This document shows, piece by piece, positions 18,899 to 28,873 of a stretch of 64,000 bases of DNA. The notes below the pieces were generated by a model. That model made no database searches and was not told the origin of the DNA. It saw only the letters and a list, made by a program, of their open reading frames with translations. A program made the position numbers and the translations under genes. This DNA is from Shewanella sp. (GTDB taxonomy: Bacteria > Pseudomonadota > Gammaproteobacteria > Enterobacterales > Shewanellaceae): NCBI RefSeq assembly GCF_013214165.1, contig NZ_JABSSM010000027.1, forward strand, positions 1-64,000, read 5' to 3'. The number at the start of each line of letters is the position of its first letter. Positions within the stretch are counted from its first letter, which is position 1.

Positions 18899-18931
18899 CA
18901 AAAGCGGCATTATAGTAAAATATTGCCGCTT
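18899..18931 (-). terminator. Candidate terminator after the GGDEF sensor gene
   Basis: On the reverse strand AAGCGGCAA and TGCCGCTTTT can pair around a 13-base AT-rich loop, ending in a T4 run. It lies 84 bases past the stop of the 19015-21813 gene, between it and aspS. An aspS leader structure is an alternative. Confidence 0.45.
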
Positions 18932-19014
18932 ACAAAACCACTTAGCCTCTAGTCGGCTAAGGATCAATCATCTTTTGCTGAAATCTGCGATTTCATCTCG
19001 AGTGAAAAACATTA

Positions 19015-21813
19015 TCATGATGATTTGTAGCAATTGCCACCACTTTGTTTCGCTCGATACATTAATTTAACGGCAGACTTGAGTAACTCCACCACATTGT
19101 CGCCGTCTGCCGGAAACATTGCAATGCCAATACTCGTCCTAACATTCAATTTTGTGTTATCACAGTCAAAAGATTTCGACAAATTAGTGATAATCGTGTC
19201 TGCGACCTGACAGACGAGATCGAGATCTTTGGTTTTATTCAATACCACCACAAATTCATTACTGCCAAATCGGGCTAAGGTATCGGAGCGACGTATACAA
19301 GTGCTGATCTCTTGAGCCACTAATTTGAGTAACTTATCACCGACATCATGACCCATCTGTTTATTGACGGATTTCAATCCTCCAACGTCGATAAAAAGCA
19401 CGCAGAATCTAGCCTGCTCCCGACTGTGTAATAACACCGCCTGTTTCAATCTGTCATCTAACAGGCTGCGATTAGCCAAGCCTGTCATCTGGTCATAATG
19501 GGTCATTTTACGCAACAGCCTCTCAAGCTGGGTTCGTTTCAGACGCTCTTTTGCGAGTAATGATCTACATATTAAGATGATCGTAATCAGTATCGACAAG
19601 GCAATCATGACGCTCACACACCATTTAACGATGTCAGCTCCTCGAGGGGCAACCGCCACAGGTTGAATCCAATGCTGATAGATAGCTTGACGCTTGGTGT
19701 GATCCAGATTCTTGATGGCTTGATTCATTAGCGGAACAAATTGTGCCAAAGAAGGATGAATACCGAAATGACTGTGTTGCTCGGAAAAATCGGCTAACAC
19801 CGACATTTTTAACTGACCATAGTCGCCATGCTTGAGTGTAGATGCCAAATTGATTGCCTTATCGACAAATGCATCGGCCTTGCCTTCCTTCACCGCTGTC
19901 AATCCGCTATGGGGATCGGCGACTAACACAAGTTCGATGCCGTAATCGGCCCCCATCAATTGATTAACCAGTTGATAGCCTTCGACTATCGCTAGCCTTT
20001 GCCCCGCAAGTTGCTGGACATTGAAGATAGCGTCTCTTTCGATGGGCGTCGCCAGTGACCATGGAGATGGCCAATAGGGATCGCTAAATAATAAGGCTTT
20101 TTTCCTATCGTCGCTGGCAGCAACACTTCCTGCGATATCTACATCCCCTTCCATAAGGGCCTTGATAAGAGATTGCCACTCATCGAAGGCAACGGCTTCG
20201 ACGCTGACGCCAAGTTGCTTGGTGATCACATCGACAACGCCTCGATTAATCCCGGAAAAAATGTCATCTCCATCGGTAAATTCCATCGGCTTCCAGTCTT
20301 TGAGATAGCCCACTCTTATCGACTTCAAATCTTGTAGATACCGCAGCTGTTGACCCGATAATTGTAGCGGTTCAAGACGAGATTTAAACATGCGGTCTTG
20401 GCTATCCAAGATCCATTTACGTTCAATTTCGGCCAGTTCCTGAGTTTCAATGAGTTCAAACCCCGCCTTTATCCGGTTCGATAAACCGACATTGTGGCGA
20501 GCGGTTAACACAAAGATGTCGGTGACGAACTCCAGCTCAGGAAACGGATAAAACTCTGACCATGCGCCCTGTAACACTAGGTAATGATGTGTCCAGGAGG
20601 AAGAGGCAACAAAACTACCAATATGGCCCTGTTTCGCTGCTTGGATCATGGCCGCCACCGAATCATACAGTTTAAGTTCGACATCGGGCAGTGCTTGCTT
20701 GAGCTGTGCAAGATAAGGTGCCGTAGGCACGGCGCCGACTCTGCTCCCTTGCAGACTCTGCAGTGAATCTATCGGTTTCCCATAGCTGTGCAACCTGCTT
20801 TTCACCCGATAGAGCCGCTGACTCCTCAATAATCCGCTGTTAAATTTATCACTCTCCGGGTAACCGATATGCACGTCTGCTTGACCTGATTTAACCTGAT
20901 CCAGGGATTGATTCATATCGGATGTAATGAAGGAGATAGGGATGCCGGTTTTATCTGACCAGAGACGCCAGATGTCGACATACAATCCATGGGGCATGCC
21001 ATCTCCTCCAAGGGATATAAATGGCTCGAGATTTATCGCCGTCGCTATGGTTAAGCCATCTTGTTGACGTTTTATGCCAATCCATTGCTCTTCGATAGCG
21101 TCGAAGCGTCCCTTATCGATTGCGGCAAACCCGGCATTAACTTGTTCCATTAGCTGGGTATCAGACTTATTCAGTGCAGGTCTCAGGGGAACTTGTTGGA
21201 TTAATATTCGACCTGAAAGGGGAAATAAACTGATGACCTGTTTGTTAATTTTTTTATCTCTGAGATACCCCTGCATTCCCGCGAATACTTTTATCTCCCC
21301 GTGTAACACGCCCTCGAGTAGCTCTTGTCGGCTCTTATAACGCTTAAACCGTATCTTCGAGCTCAGTTTAAGCAGTGCAGCCTCATGTGAAGACCCAGAG
21401 ACGATACCGACTTGATATGGCCCTAGCGCCTCAAACGTCAATCTCTGAGGTAAATCTTTATGCATATAAAGGTAAGTGCTGACATGAGTGAGCGCTTTGG
21501 CAAAGGCAAACGTTTCACTGCGGCTCTGAGTCTCCGCCATACCGATATGCACGTCAGCATCACCATAAGTTAATTGATCGAGTGTATCGGTCCAATGACG
21601 AGAAACGAAGATGACAGGCGTTGCCGTTTGTGTTGACCACTCCTTCCACATGTCCACCAGTACACCACTGGGCTCACCTTGCTCATCGACGAATTGGTAT
21701 GGATAGCTGTCTTCCCCCATGACTAAAATAAGCGGTTTAGCTTCGTCAGCCCGAAGGGAAACCGACGATAAAACCAGAAAAAAAACGACAAAAACTAAGG
21801 TTAAATATTTCAA
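19015..21813 (-). CDS. Membrane sensor with three solute-binding domains and a degenerate GGDEF domain
   Basis: A 932-residue protein. A signal peptide (about 1-22) is followed by three tandem SBP_bac_3-type periplasmic domains (about 27-250, 255-470, 495-715), one membrane helix (about 730-755) and a GGDEF domain (about 775-932). The domain order suits a sensor of small periplasmic ligands signalling to cyclic-di-GMP metabolism. The active-site loop reads G850-S-N-E-F854 instead of GG[DE]EF, and the metal segment reads D-V-G-G-L-K instead of DxDxFK. The inhibitory RxxD site is intact five residues upstream (841-844). It is therefore more likely a c-di-GMP-binding or inactive domain than an active cyclase. 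It is monocistronic, with no phosphodiesterase beside it. Confidence 0.85.
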   Translation of the reverse strand: MKYLTLVFVVFFLVLSSVSLRADEAKPLILVMGEDSYPYQFVDEQGEPSGVLVDMWKEWSTQTATPVIFVSRHWTDTLDQLTYGDADVHIGMAETQSRSETFAFAKALTHVSTYLYMHKDLPQRLTFEALGPYQVGIVSGSSHEAALLKLSSKIRFKRYKSRQELLEGVLHGEIKVFAGMQGYLRDKKINKQVISLFPLSGRILIQQVPLRPALNKSDTQLMEQVNAGFAAIDKGRFDAIEEQWIGIKRQQDGLTIATAINLEPFISLGGDGMPHGLYVDIWRLWSDKTGIPISFITSDMNQSLDQVKSGQADVHIGYPESDKFNSGLLRSQRLYRVKSRLHSYGKPIDSLQSLQGSRVGAVPTAPYLAQLKQALPDVELKLYDSVAAMIQAAKQGHIGSFVASSSWTHHYLVLQGAWSEFYPFPELEFVTDIFVLTARHNVGLSNRIKAGFELIETQELAEIERKWILDSQDRMFKSRLEPLQLSGQQLRYLQDLKSIRVGYLKDWKPMEFTDGDDIFSGINRGVVDVITKQLGVSVEAVAFDEWQSLIKALMEGDVDIAGSVAASDDRKKALLFSDPYWPSPWSLATPIERDAIFNVQQLAGQRLAIVEGYQLVNQLMGADYGIELVLVADPHSGLTAVKEGKADAFVDKAINLASTLKHGDYGQLKMSVLADFSEQHSHFGIHPSLAQFVPLMNQAIKNLDHTKRQAIYQHWIQPVAVAPRGADIVKWCVSVMIALSILITIILICRSLLAKERLKRTQLERLLRKMTHYDQMTGLANRSLLDDRLKQAVLLHSREQARFCVLFIDVGGLKSVNKQMGHDVGDKLLKLVAQEISTCIRRSDTLARFGSNEFVVVLNKTKDLDLVCQVADTIITNLSKSFDCDNTKLNVRTSIGIAMFPADGDNVVELLKSAVKLMYRAKQSGGNCYKSS

Positions 21814-21962
21814 GTGTCATATCCAAAAAGCTAAACGAGTGTAAAATTCTTGTTATACACCCGCCATTAGACAAAATTTTACCAGAAATATCCAGTACTA
21901 GGCTTGCCGCATATGGTGTTATTTCGATAGAATGAAATGTTGAATTTACACACTAAAAGCTA

Positions 21963-22697
21963 ATGACATCATCTCAAGATAATATATATGCTCAAGCATG
22001 CGAAAACGTAAGTGACTTTCAGTTCGATGAAAAAGTGGCGGGCGTGTTTAACGACATGATTAAACGTTCTGTACCTGGGTACAGCCAGATAATTAATACC
22101 CTAGGCGCTTTCGCACAAAAATTCGCCACCCCAAAAAGCAATATCTATGACCTAGGCTGCTCGCTTGGCGCCGCCACCTTAAGTATCAGACGCCAGATCG
22201 ACAATCGAAATTGTCGTATCATAGCCGTCGACAATAGCCAGTCTATGATTGAGCGTTGTAGTGAGAACTTAACGGCTTACGTGAGTAGCACGCCTGTCGA
22301 TCTCGTCTGTGGCGACATCAGAGATATCAAGATTGAAAATGCCTCCATGGTGGTGCTTAATTTCACCATGCAGTTTCTGGCCCCAGCAGACAGAGACCAG
22401 CTGTTGAGTAAGATCTATCTAGGACTCAATCCGGGTGGTATCTTGATCCTTTCAGAAAAATTAAATTTTGCAGATGATGCGATACAGACACTCTTATATG
22501 ATCTTCACCTGGACTTTAAACGAGCCAATGGCTACAGCGAACTGGAAATAAGTCAAAAACGCAGTTCTCTGGAAAATGTGATGAAGCCAGATACCTTGTC
22601 ACAACACGAGCACAGACTTACAAAACAGGGTTTCACGCATTTCAATATATGGTTTCAATGCTTCAATTTCGCCTCTATGATCGCCATTAAGTCTTAG
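21963..22697 (+). CDS. cmoA: Carboxy-S-adenosyl-L-methionine synthase CmoA
   Basis: CmoA converts SAM and prephenate to carboxy-SAM, the donor for cmo5U synthesis at the wobble position of tRNA. The 244-residue class I methyltransferase fold has [13 protein letters not shown] (motif I, near 60-72), [12 protein letters not shown] (motif II) and [10 protein letters not shown]. The early [20 protein letters not shown] is the family hallmark. cmoB follows after 66 bases on the same strand. Confidence 0.97.
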   Translation: MTSSQDNIYAQACENVSDFQFDEKVAGVFNDMIKRSVPGYSQIINTLGAFAQKFATPKSNIYDLGCSLGAATLSIRRQIDNRNCRIIAVDNSQSMIERCSENLTAYVSSTPVDLVCGDIRDIKIENASMVVLNFTMQFLAPADRDQLLSKIYLGLNPGGILILSEKLNFADDAIQTLLYDLHLDFKRANGYSELEISQKRSSLENVMKPDTLSQHEHRLTKQGFTHFNIWFQCFNFASMIAIKS

Positions 22698-22763
22698 AAG
22701 CCAAGAATAACGACATATTTCGTTTATAATTTCAACTCAGCAGTTTCAAAAGGTGATAAGCAA

Positions 22764-23756
22764 GTGATTAGTTTCAGCTCCTTCTACAAACAGATCGCAG
22801 ATTCAAGCCTGCAGCCTTGGTTAGAGACATTGCCAGCAATATTAGGCCAATGGCAGAGAGAGCATAACCACGGCACCTTACCTAAATGGGAAAAGGTCCT
22901 CAATAAGCTCCACTATCCGGCGCCCGACAGCTTAGATCTAAAAAAGAGTGTCACCATTGGCTCAGGTAACCAACTCAGCTCGGGTGAACAAGAGAAACTC
23001 GAAAATTTATTACGTATTTTTCAGCCTTGGCGCAAGGGTCCCTTCTCTGTCCATGGCATAGAGATAGATACCGAATGGCGCTCCGACTGGAAGTGGCAAC
23101 GCGTGCTGCCTCACCTATCGCCTTTAAACAATCGAACCATACTCGATGTGGGCTGTGGCAGTGGTTATCATATGTGGCGTATGCTAGGTGAAGGAGCCAA
23201 ACATGTCGTGGGTATCGATCCGGCCAGCCTCTTCTTGTGCCAATTCGAAGCCATCAAGCGATTGGCAGGTCCACAGCATCCTATTCACTTATTGCCCCTA
23301 GGCATAGAGGAACTCCCTCCCTTAGACGCTTTCGATACTGTGTTTTCTATGGGAGTACTCTATCATCGCCGCTCACCAATCGATCATTTGTTACAACTTA
23401 GAGATCAACTGCGAACTGGGGGTGAACTGGTTTTAGAGACATTAGTCATAGATGGGGATGAAAACACAGTTCTCGTGCCTGGTGATAGATATGGCAAGAT
23501 GAATAATGTATGGTTCCTGCCTTCTGCTGCCGCTTTAGAAGCTTGGCTTAAGAAAGCCGACTTTATCAATGTGAGATGTGTCGACATCGATGTGACCTCG
23601 TTAGCCGAGCAGAGAAGTACCGACTGGATGCCCAATGAATCTTTAGTTGATTACCTGGACCCGACCAATATCGATCTGACGATAGAGGGTCACCCTGCGC
23701 CTAAACGTGCTACATTTATCGCCACAAAAAACCAGCCTAATAAAGATTTAATTTAA
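22764..23756 (+). CDS. cmoB: tRNA uridine(34) carboxymethyltransferase CmoB
   Basis: CmoB transfers the carboxymethyl group from carboxy-SAM to 5-hydroxyuridine-34 of tRNA. The 330-residue protein starts at GTG with AGGTGA upstream. It has the family N-terminus ([18 protein letters not shown]), the RKGPF-type segment [24 protein letters not shown], and motif [21 protein letters not shown] near 126-145. It forms an operon with cmoA. A short GC-poor hairpin (23775-23795) lies after the stop but lacks a T run. Confidence 0.97.
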   Translation: MISFSSFYKQIADSSLQPWLETLPAILGQWQREHNHGTLPKWEKVLNKLHYPAPDSLDLKKSVTIGSGNQLSSGEQEKLENLLRIFQPWRKGPFSVHGIEIDTEWRSDWKWQRVLPHLSPLNNRTILDVGCGSGYHMWRMLGEGAKHVVGIDPASLFLCQFEAIKRLAGPQHPIHLLPLGIEELPPLDAFDTVFSMGVLYHRRSPIDHLLQLRDQLRTGGELVLETLVIDGDENTVLVPGDRYGKMNNVWFLPSAAALEAWLKKADFINVRCVDIDVTSLAEQRSTDWMPNESLVDYLDPTNIDLTIEGHPAPKRATFIATKNQPNKDLI

Positions 23757-23834
23757 CCTAGGTCTATTTCTAAGTTCAAGCGATAACAGCTTGAAAATGA
23801 TCCACCGGACTAAACAATAGTAATGGGAAGCATT

Positions 23835-24578
23835 ATGTTAAAGCAGATGTTCTGTATCGCTGCAATTACAACCTTGGCAGGTTGCGCGTCGACAAATCAA
23901 ATCAAAAAATTGCCACAACCGATTGATGCTGCAGCATTAGAAACCAGCTTAGCGAAACAACAAACCGATCTCGTTGCTGTTATAGATGAAAATACTCAGG
24001 CACAAGCAGCAAGTTATGCCCTGTTATCGACACAACTGATAGCCCTAGAAACACAGATAGCTCAGCTCAAGCTTGATCCCAAAGAGACCAAAGCTCCGAT
24101 TGCGCTGGAATGTCCTCCCTCGCCCTTAGGTGACAAGTTCCTACTTGGCGCGACTGAAAATGTCTATGTCGATGAAATTAAAGCGAGTTTTAAGACACGT
24201 ATCGACACCGGAGCCGAATCTTCTTCGCTCGATGCCCGCAATATCATCCTGTTCGAACGTGATGGTAAGCAATGGGTTCGTTTCGATGTATTGACTCAGG
24301 GCAGCGATGCCCCGGCAGAGACGTTTGAATCGAGAGTCGAACGTTTTGTACGTATCAAGCAAGAATCTGCTGAAAAAAGTGACCGTCGCCCAGTGATCCA
24401 TGCACATTTACAGATTGGGAAATATAAGGCTGAGACCGATCTTAACTTAGTCGATCGTAGCCATCTCGACTTCCCGCTCTTATTGGGGCGTAAATTTATG
24501 CAAGACATTGCCATCGTCGATGTGGGGCAGACATTTATCCATGGCAAAAAACTGCCTCATTCAGCCGTTAATCGATAG
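23835..24578 (+). CDS. Retropepsin-like lipoprotein (DUF785 / putative ATP-dependent zinc protease family)
   Basis: A 247-residue lipoprotein: signal peptide with lipobox LAGC (Cys17), a helical, probably coiled-coil stretch (about 31-79), then a single-domain aspartic-protease-like fold. Its active-site segment is RIDTGAESSSLDARN, with DTGA at 124-127, and ends with FPLLLGRKFMQDIAIVDV. One DTGA per chain suggests a retropepsin-like dimer. The name "zinc protease" is historical and no zinc motif is seen. The frame opens at 23823, but ATG 23835 has GGGAAG four bases upstream and starts the signal peptide directly, so it is preferred. It leads a run with a 7TM transglutaminase-like protein and an ATP-grasp ligase, a trio conserved in Vibrio, Pseudomonas and Shewanella (recalled). 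The substrate is unknown. Confidence 0.8.
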   Translation: MLKQMFCIAAITTLAGCASTNQIKKLPQPIDAAALETSLAKQQTDLVAVIDENTQAQAASYALLSTQLIALETQIAQLKLDPKETKAPIALECPPSPLGDKFLLGATENVYVDEIKASFKTRIDTGAESSSLDARNIILFERDGKQWVRFDVLTQGSDAPAETFESRVERFVRIKQESAEKSDRRPVIHAHLQIGKYKAETDLNLVDRSHLDFPLLLGRKFMQDIAIVDVGQTFIHGKKLPHSAVNR

Positions 24579-24589
24579 GAATAGAGTTA

Positions 24590-26095
24590 ATGCATTCTAA
24601 GAAACCCTTTTACATACTGGTTGCCCTGCTATTCATTACTGGCATAGCGAGCAGTATTTTTCGAGGCATAGAACACAAGGTGCCTTTCTTACCCGGACAA
24701 CAAGTTCAAAGTTGGGGAGTGGAGGCAAAAGTCAGCTTCCAAGGTACGGGGCAACCCGCAGAAGTGTCATTTTCACTGCCAAACGATCCCGCATTCGAGA
24801 TCTTAGTTGAGAATGCCAGCTCTCCTGGCTTTGGATTATCAATCACAGATGACCCGCAAAACAAGCGGGCCATCTGGTCGATTCGTTCGGCTACAGGCCG
24901 ACAAGATCTTTATTATAAAGTCACCCTTATCCCCACAGGGATCACCACGATCAAGGCAATTGGTACCCCAGATGTTGCCAATACATTTATCTGGCCGGCG
25001 ACACAGAGAGTCGCAGCAGAGCAAGCGATCGAAGAGGTCTGGGCCAAGAGTGCAACCAACCTCTCTTTCGCTCAGCAGCTCAATAAAGCCTTCAACGCCG
25101 AAGAACGCAGCCAAAATATCGAGTTACTCTTGAGTAGCAACTCCCCGAGCAAGCTTTTTGTACACATGCTCAATAGCAAGGGGATCCCGGCTCAAGTTGT
25201 CAGCGGCTTGAATCTTGAAGATCAGCGACGCAGACAACAGCTAGCCAGCTTCGTAGAAGTCTATAATGATGGCGAGTGGCACCTTTTCAATCCTAAGGAT
25301 GGCACCCAAGGGCGCCCTGATAATCTACTCCTATGGGATAGATCGGGCAAATCGACCCTGGACGTGATCGGTGGCATCAATTCCCAAGTGAATTTTTCAA
25401 TGCTGCAGGATACCCGCTCGGCACTGGCCACCTCTCTGGATATGATGAACAATAAAGGCACCCTAGATTTCTCCCTATATCAACTGCCGTTAGAAGAACA
25501 GAGCCTGTTTAAAGGCATCTTATTGATCCCCATCGGCGTGTTAATGGTAGTCTTCCTTCGTGTCCTTGTGGGCCTTAAGACTTCAGGCACATTTATGCCA
25601 GTCTTGATTGCATTGGCATTCATTCAAACGACATTGTTAACCGGTCTGATTGGATTCATACTGATTGTCGCTTGTGGCCTAATGATCCGCTCCTATCTGT
25701 CACAACTGAACTTGCTGCTTATCTCCCGAATATCGGCGGTGATCATCGTGGTGATCGGTATCATAGGCGTGTTTACCTTATTGTCATATAAGTTTGGCCT
25801 CAGTGAAGGATTGACCATCACCTTCTTCCCGATGATCATTCTTGCTTGGACCATAGAAAGAATGTCTATTCTATGGGAAGAGGAAGGCCCTAAGGAAGTA
25901 TTTATACAAGGCGGTGGCAGCCTGTTTGTCGCCACTCTGGCGTACCTAGCCATGAGCGCACCTTGGATACAACATTGGGTATTTAACTTCTTGGGCATAC
26001 ATCTCGTCATCTTGGCTATCGTGCTCGTTATGGGACAGTATACCGGTTACCGTCTACTCGAACTTAGACGCTTTAAACCCTTGGCTGGAGAATAA
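24590..26095 (+). CDS. Inactive transglutaminase fused to seven transmembrane helices
   Basis: A 501-residue inner-membrane protein: an N-terminal membrane helix (about 6-23), a periplasmic beta-rich domain, a transglutaminase-like domain (about 150-265), then about seven hydrophobic helices (about 305-490). The transglutaminase region keeps the fold signature SKLFVHMLNSKGIPAQVVSG, and then ASFVEVYNDGEWHLFNPKDG where active enzymes have H-x-W-x-E and a D-P. The catalytic His and Asp are replaced (Ser and Asn), and no catalytic Cys is evident. It is probably a peptide-binding membrane sensor or scaffold. It starts 11 bases after the retropepsin gene and ends 2 bases before the ATP-grasp gene, so the three are co-translated. 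Confidence 0.8.
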   Translation: MHSKKPFYILVALLFITGIASSIFRGIEHKVPFLPGQQVQSWGVEAKVSFQGTGQPAEVSFSLPNDPAFEILVENASSPGFGLSITDDPQNKRAIWSIRSATGRQDLYYKVTLIPTGITTIKAIGTPDVANTFIWPATQRVAAEQAIEEVWAKSATNLSFAQQLNKAFNAEERSQNIELLLSSNSPSKLFVHMLNSKGIPAQVVSGLNLEDQRRRQQLASFVEVYNDGEWHLFNPKDGTQGRPDNLLLWDRSGKSTLDVIGGINSQVNFSMLQDTRSALATSLDMMNNKGTLDFSLYQLPLEEQSLFKGILLIPIGVLMVVFLRVLVGLKTSGTFMPVLIALAFIQTTLLTGLIGFILIVACGLMIRSYLSQLNLLLISRISAVIIVVIGIIGVFTLLSYKFGLSEGLTITFFPMIILAWTIERMSILWEEEGPKEVFIQGGGSLFVATLAYLAMSAPWIQHWVFNFLGIHLVILAIVLVMGQYTGYRLLELRRFKPLAGE

Positions 26096-26097
26096 CC

Positions 26098-27060
26098 ATG
26101 AAGTTCTCATTAGCCTGGCCATCAGCGTTACATAACAAGGGTGTCTTGGGCATGAATAAGCGTAACATCGACTATATTGGTCGCTGTAATCCACGTAAAT
26201 TCTACAAACGAGTCGATGATAAACTCACCACCAAGCAACTGGCATTGGCCAATAACATCGCCGTGCCTTCCCTTATCGGCGTGGTGCGGGAGCAACATGA
26301 GATTGAAGATATCCCGGCCATGGTTGCCGCAGAAGATGGCTTCGTTATCAAGCCGTCGAAAGGCTCAGGTGGTAAAGGGATCTTAGTGATCACTAAGGTA
26401 GAAGCGGGTCGTTACTATAAACCTAACGGACACGAGGTCACGCCTTCTGAAGTATACCGCCATGTATCGAATGTACTCAGTGGCCTGTTTTCTCTTGGCG
26501 GCAATCCCGATGTGGCCATAGTAGAAGGACTTATCCAATTCGATCCGGTTTTCGATGGCTACTCCTATGAAGGGGTGCCGGACATTCGCCTCATCGTTTA
26601 CAAAGGCTTCCCCGTGATGGGCATGTTGCGCCTGTCGACTGCGGCATCCGATGGCAAGGCGAACTTGCATCAGGGAGCGGTAGGAGTTGGCGTCGATATC
26701 GGCACGGGTAAGGGACTGCATGCGGTACAGTTTGATAAGCCCATCGATTTTCATCCCGATACTAATAAGAAACTTATCGATATCAAGGTACCTCATTGGG
26801 ACTTCTTGCTGCACACGGCTTCTAAAACTTATGAGATGAGTGAGATGGGCTATTTAGGCACAGATATGGTACTCGATAGAGACAAGGGACCCTTGCTGCT
26901 TGAGCTCAATGCCCGTCCAGGTCTCGCCATACAAATAGCCAATAACCGCGGGATCTTGCCCTATTTGGATAATGTGGACAAACTCGGTAAGCATAATATG
27001 ACAGTAGATGAACGAGTTGAATATGCTAAGAAGCATTTTTGTCATAGCGCTCAGCTCTAG
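26098..27060 (+). CDS. ATP-grasp ligase related to RimK (alpha-L-glutamate ligase homologue)
   Basis: A 320-residue ATP-grasp enzyme that should join an amino acid or peptide carboxylate to an amine using ATP. Visible parts: start MNKRNIDYIGRCNPRKFYKRVDDKL (near 19-43), the glycine-rich ATP loop GFVIKPSKGSGGKGILVI (near 81-98), and the Mg-binding end LLLELNARPGLAIQIANN (near 264-281) with the Glu and Asn expected. It matches the RimK-related family of unknown function that neighbours DUF785 and 7TM-transglutaminase genes (family knowledge, from memory). No signal peptide, so cytoplasmic. Its 3' end overlaps the next gene by about 40 bases. Confidence 0.82.
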   Translation: MKFSLAWPSALHNKGVLGMNKRNIDYIGRCNPRKFYKRVDDKLTTKQLALANNIAVPSLIGVVREQHEIEDIPAMVAAEDGFVIKPSKGSGGKGILVITKVEAGRYYKPNGHEVTPSEVYRHVSNVLSGLFSLGGNPDVAIVEGLIQFDPVFDGYSYEGVPDIRLIVYKGFPVMGMLRLSTAASDGKANLHQGAVGVGVDIGTGKGLHAVQFDKPIDFHPDTNKKLIDIKVPHWDFLLHTASKTYEMSEMGYLGTDMVLDRDKGPLLLELNARPGLAIQIANNRGILPYLDNVDKLGKHNMTVDERVEYAKKHFCHSAQL

Positions 27061-28873
27061 TCTTATCGTCACTACGGCGGCCAAGGCCGCCGTTTCTCCT
27101 CTGCCTTTACTCGTAGAGCGATGCTTGCAACTGCAGTCGCCTAGCGCTTCGTTCGCTGGTGATTCGTTTACAGGTGATTCGCAGTTCTCACACTCACAGT
27201 TCTCACACATCAATCGAGCCACAATAAGCCAACCCGATGAAGCGCTTATCCAGCAGAGTCACGCCCTCGAAGCCTCGCTACTAAGCCTGTTTAACATCAA
27301 AGACAGGTTGCAATATTATCGTAGCGTGCCGCAACCTCCCCTCTATCAGGAAAGTCTGCTGCAATGTCAGTTGCACTTGGCCGATATGATGGCTCAAACG
27401 CTCAACTCACCCTGGTTGACACAAATGACCAAGCAGTTAGCAGGAGTGGCCTATAATCAGGAGCTCAGCCAACTGTTAAACAGACTCGATGCACTGGAGG
27501 GAAATTACCTGTCTCTGGCACAGAAATCTCAGCTACACACGGCTCAAGCCAGCATTAAAAAGGGATTAAGAACCCAGCAACTGACATTGCAATTTATCCA
27601 GCCAGATTGTCAATTACACCCAGTTCACAACGAGTCTGGGCTGACAAATGACGTTACCAGTCATAGTGAAAATACTCATTGGGCGCATCGCCAATCGAGC
27701 AATGCTTTTAACCTCAGCATTGCGGCCTATTTAATCAAACAGGATGATCCTGTCTGTCAACAGCGTGTTTGGCAAGCCTACCAAGGACGGGCAAAACAGA
27801 AAAACCAGCAGGCTCTCGAGCGCATTTTGCAACTAAAGACCCAGCAGGCACATGATAAAGGATTTACTGACTATGCCCGTTTCTCTGTGTCGAAGCAGTT
27901 TCTTGCCACACCTGAATTAGTCAAAACATTTTTAGACAGCCAAACTGAACTTGCCCCCACTACGCCCTGGGGTCTAGGTCAGCATTTGTCCCAATCTAAA
28001 AGCATGCACACGGCAAACATAGCAGTCGCAGAGCTGATGGAGAAAATACAGGTAAGAGCCGAAACATTAGGTTTTAGTGTCGAGACAGTGACTGAAAATA
28101 TCCAGCGAGTCTGGTATCAAGGTCGATTGCTAGGGGATATATTTATGGAACCCGCCAAGCGAAGCAAGGTACATATCTTAAGATCGCCGGTACTAGGACG
28201 TCAGTTTGGTCAAGTTCAACTGTCAATCAAGCAAGATCTGAGTCGCATCAGAGACCAGCAAGGCCTAGTTAAGGCATACGCCTCAGCCCTTGCGGCTCTG
28301 TCCCCCAGCAGTCATTACTACCTGGTCAACACCAAAGGTGAGACGCTCGATAGCAGTAATATTGGTGAGCTTTGGTTAGCCTTATATCTAGGTGAAGGGA
28401 TCATCGAAGCTTATACCGCACTAAGCCGCGAAAGTACCGTTTCCCGCTTCGCCCGACAGCTAAAGGTGTTCAGGGCTAAAGTCGCGTTAAATTTTTATTC
28501 CCATGCTAGCCTAAAACCCTATCAGAGACTCGACCTTGAATTTATCGAGTCATTCACAGGTGAATGGGCACGCCCTGAAGATTATCCATATAATTTTTAC
28601 GCTATCGCCACTTCCGGTCCTCTGTACTATCAGAAGCTTTGGCAAGCCTCGTTATCTCAATACCTCTACCAATTTACAAAACACTGTGAAAATCAAGCCA
28701 GTGTGTACAATACCCTGGTGGTCAATGAAGATTCCAAAACAATAAATCAAAGGCTAAGAATATTACTCGGTGAACCTGTCGATGCACTATCTCTCATTAA
28801 AAGGATACAAGATGGCTTTTCTTTTCCAGAAAAATCTCCTCAAGATCAGTACACTTTCACTTGCCCTATTTAG
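27023..28873 (+). CDS. Exported M3-peptidase-like protein lacking the zinc motif
   Basis: A 616-residue protein with a signal peptide (LRSIFVIALSSSLIVTTAAKA). The frame opens at 27008, but ATG 27023 gives a proper basic signal N-terminus. The middle reads like thimet-oligopeptidase helices: RVWQAYQGRAKQKNQ ... LQLKTQQAHDKGFTDYARFSVSKQFLATPELVKTFLD. The C-terminal part (YYQKLWQASLSQYLYQF ... INQRLRILLGEPVDALSLIKRIQDG) resembles the M3 C-terminal helices. No HExxH is present anywhere, so it would be a catalytically dead M3-fold protein, perhaps a peptide-binding partner. It overlaps the ATP-grasp gene by about 40 bases and the next gene by 62, so it belongs to the same run. The family call is my reading of helix motifs, not a search. 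Confidence 0.6.
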   Translation: MLRSIFVIALSSSLIVTTAAKAAVSPLPLLVERCLQLQSPSASFAGDSFTGDSQFSHSQFSHINRATISQPDEALIQQSHALEASLLSLFNIKDRLQYYRSVPQPPLYQESLLQCQLHLADMMAQTLNSPWLTQMTKQLAGVAYNQELSQLLNRLDALEGNYLSLAQKSQLHTAQASIKKGLRTQQLTLQFIQPDCQLHPVHNESGLTNDVTSHSENTHWAHRQSSNAFNLSIAAYLIKQDDPVCQQRVWQAYQGRAKQKNQQALERILQLKTQQAHDKGFTDYARFSVSKQFLATPELVKTFLDSQTELAPTTPWGLGQHLSQSKSMHTANIAVAELMEKIQVRAETLGFSVETVTENIQRVWYQGRLLGDIFMEPAKRSKVHILRSPVLGRQFGQVQLSIKQDLSRIRDQQGLVKAYASALAALSPSSHYYLVNTKGETLDSSNIGELWLALYLGEGIIEAYTALSRESTVSRFARQLKVFRAKVALNFYSHASLKPYQRLDLEFIESFTGEWARPEDYPYNFYAIATSGPLYYQKLWQASLSQYLYQFTKHCENQASVYNTLVVNEDSKTINQRLRILLGEPVDALSLIKRIQDGFSFPEKSPQDQYTFTCPI

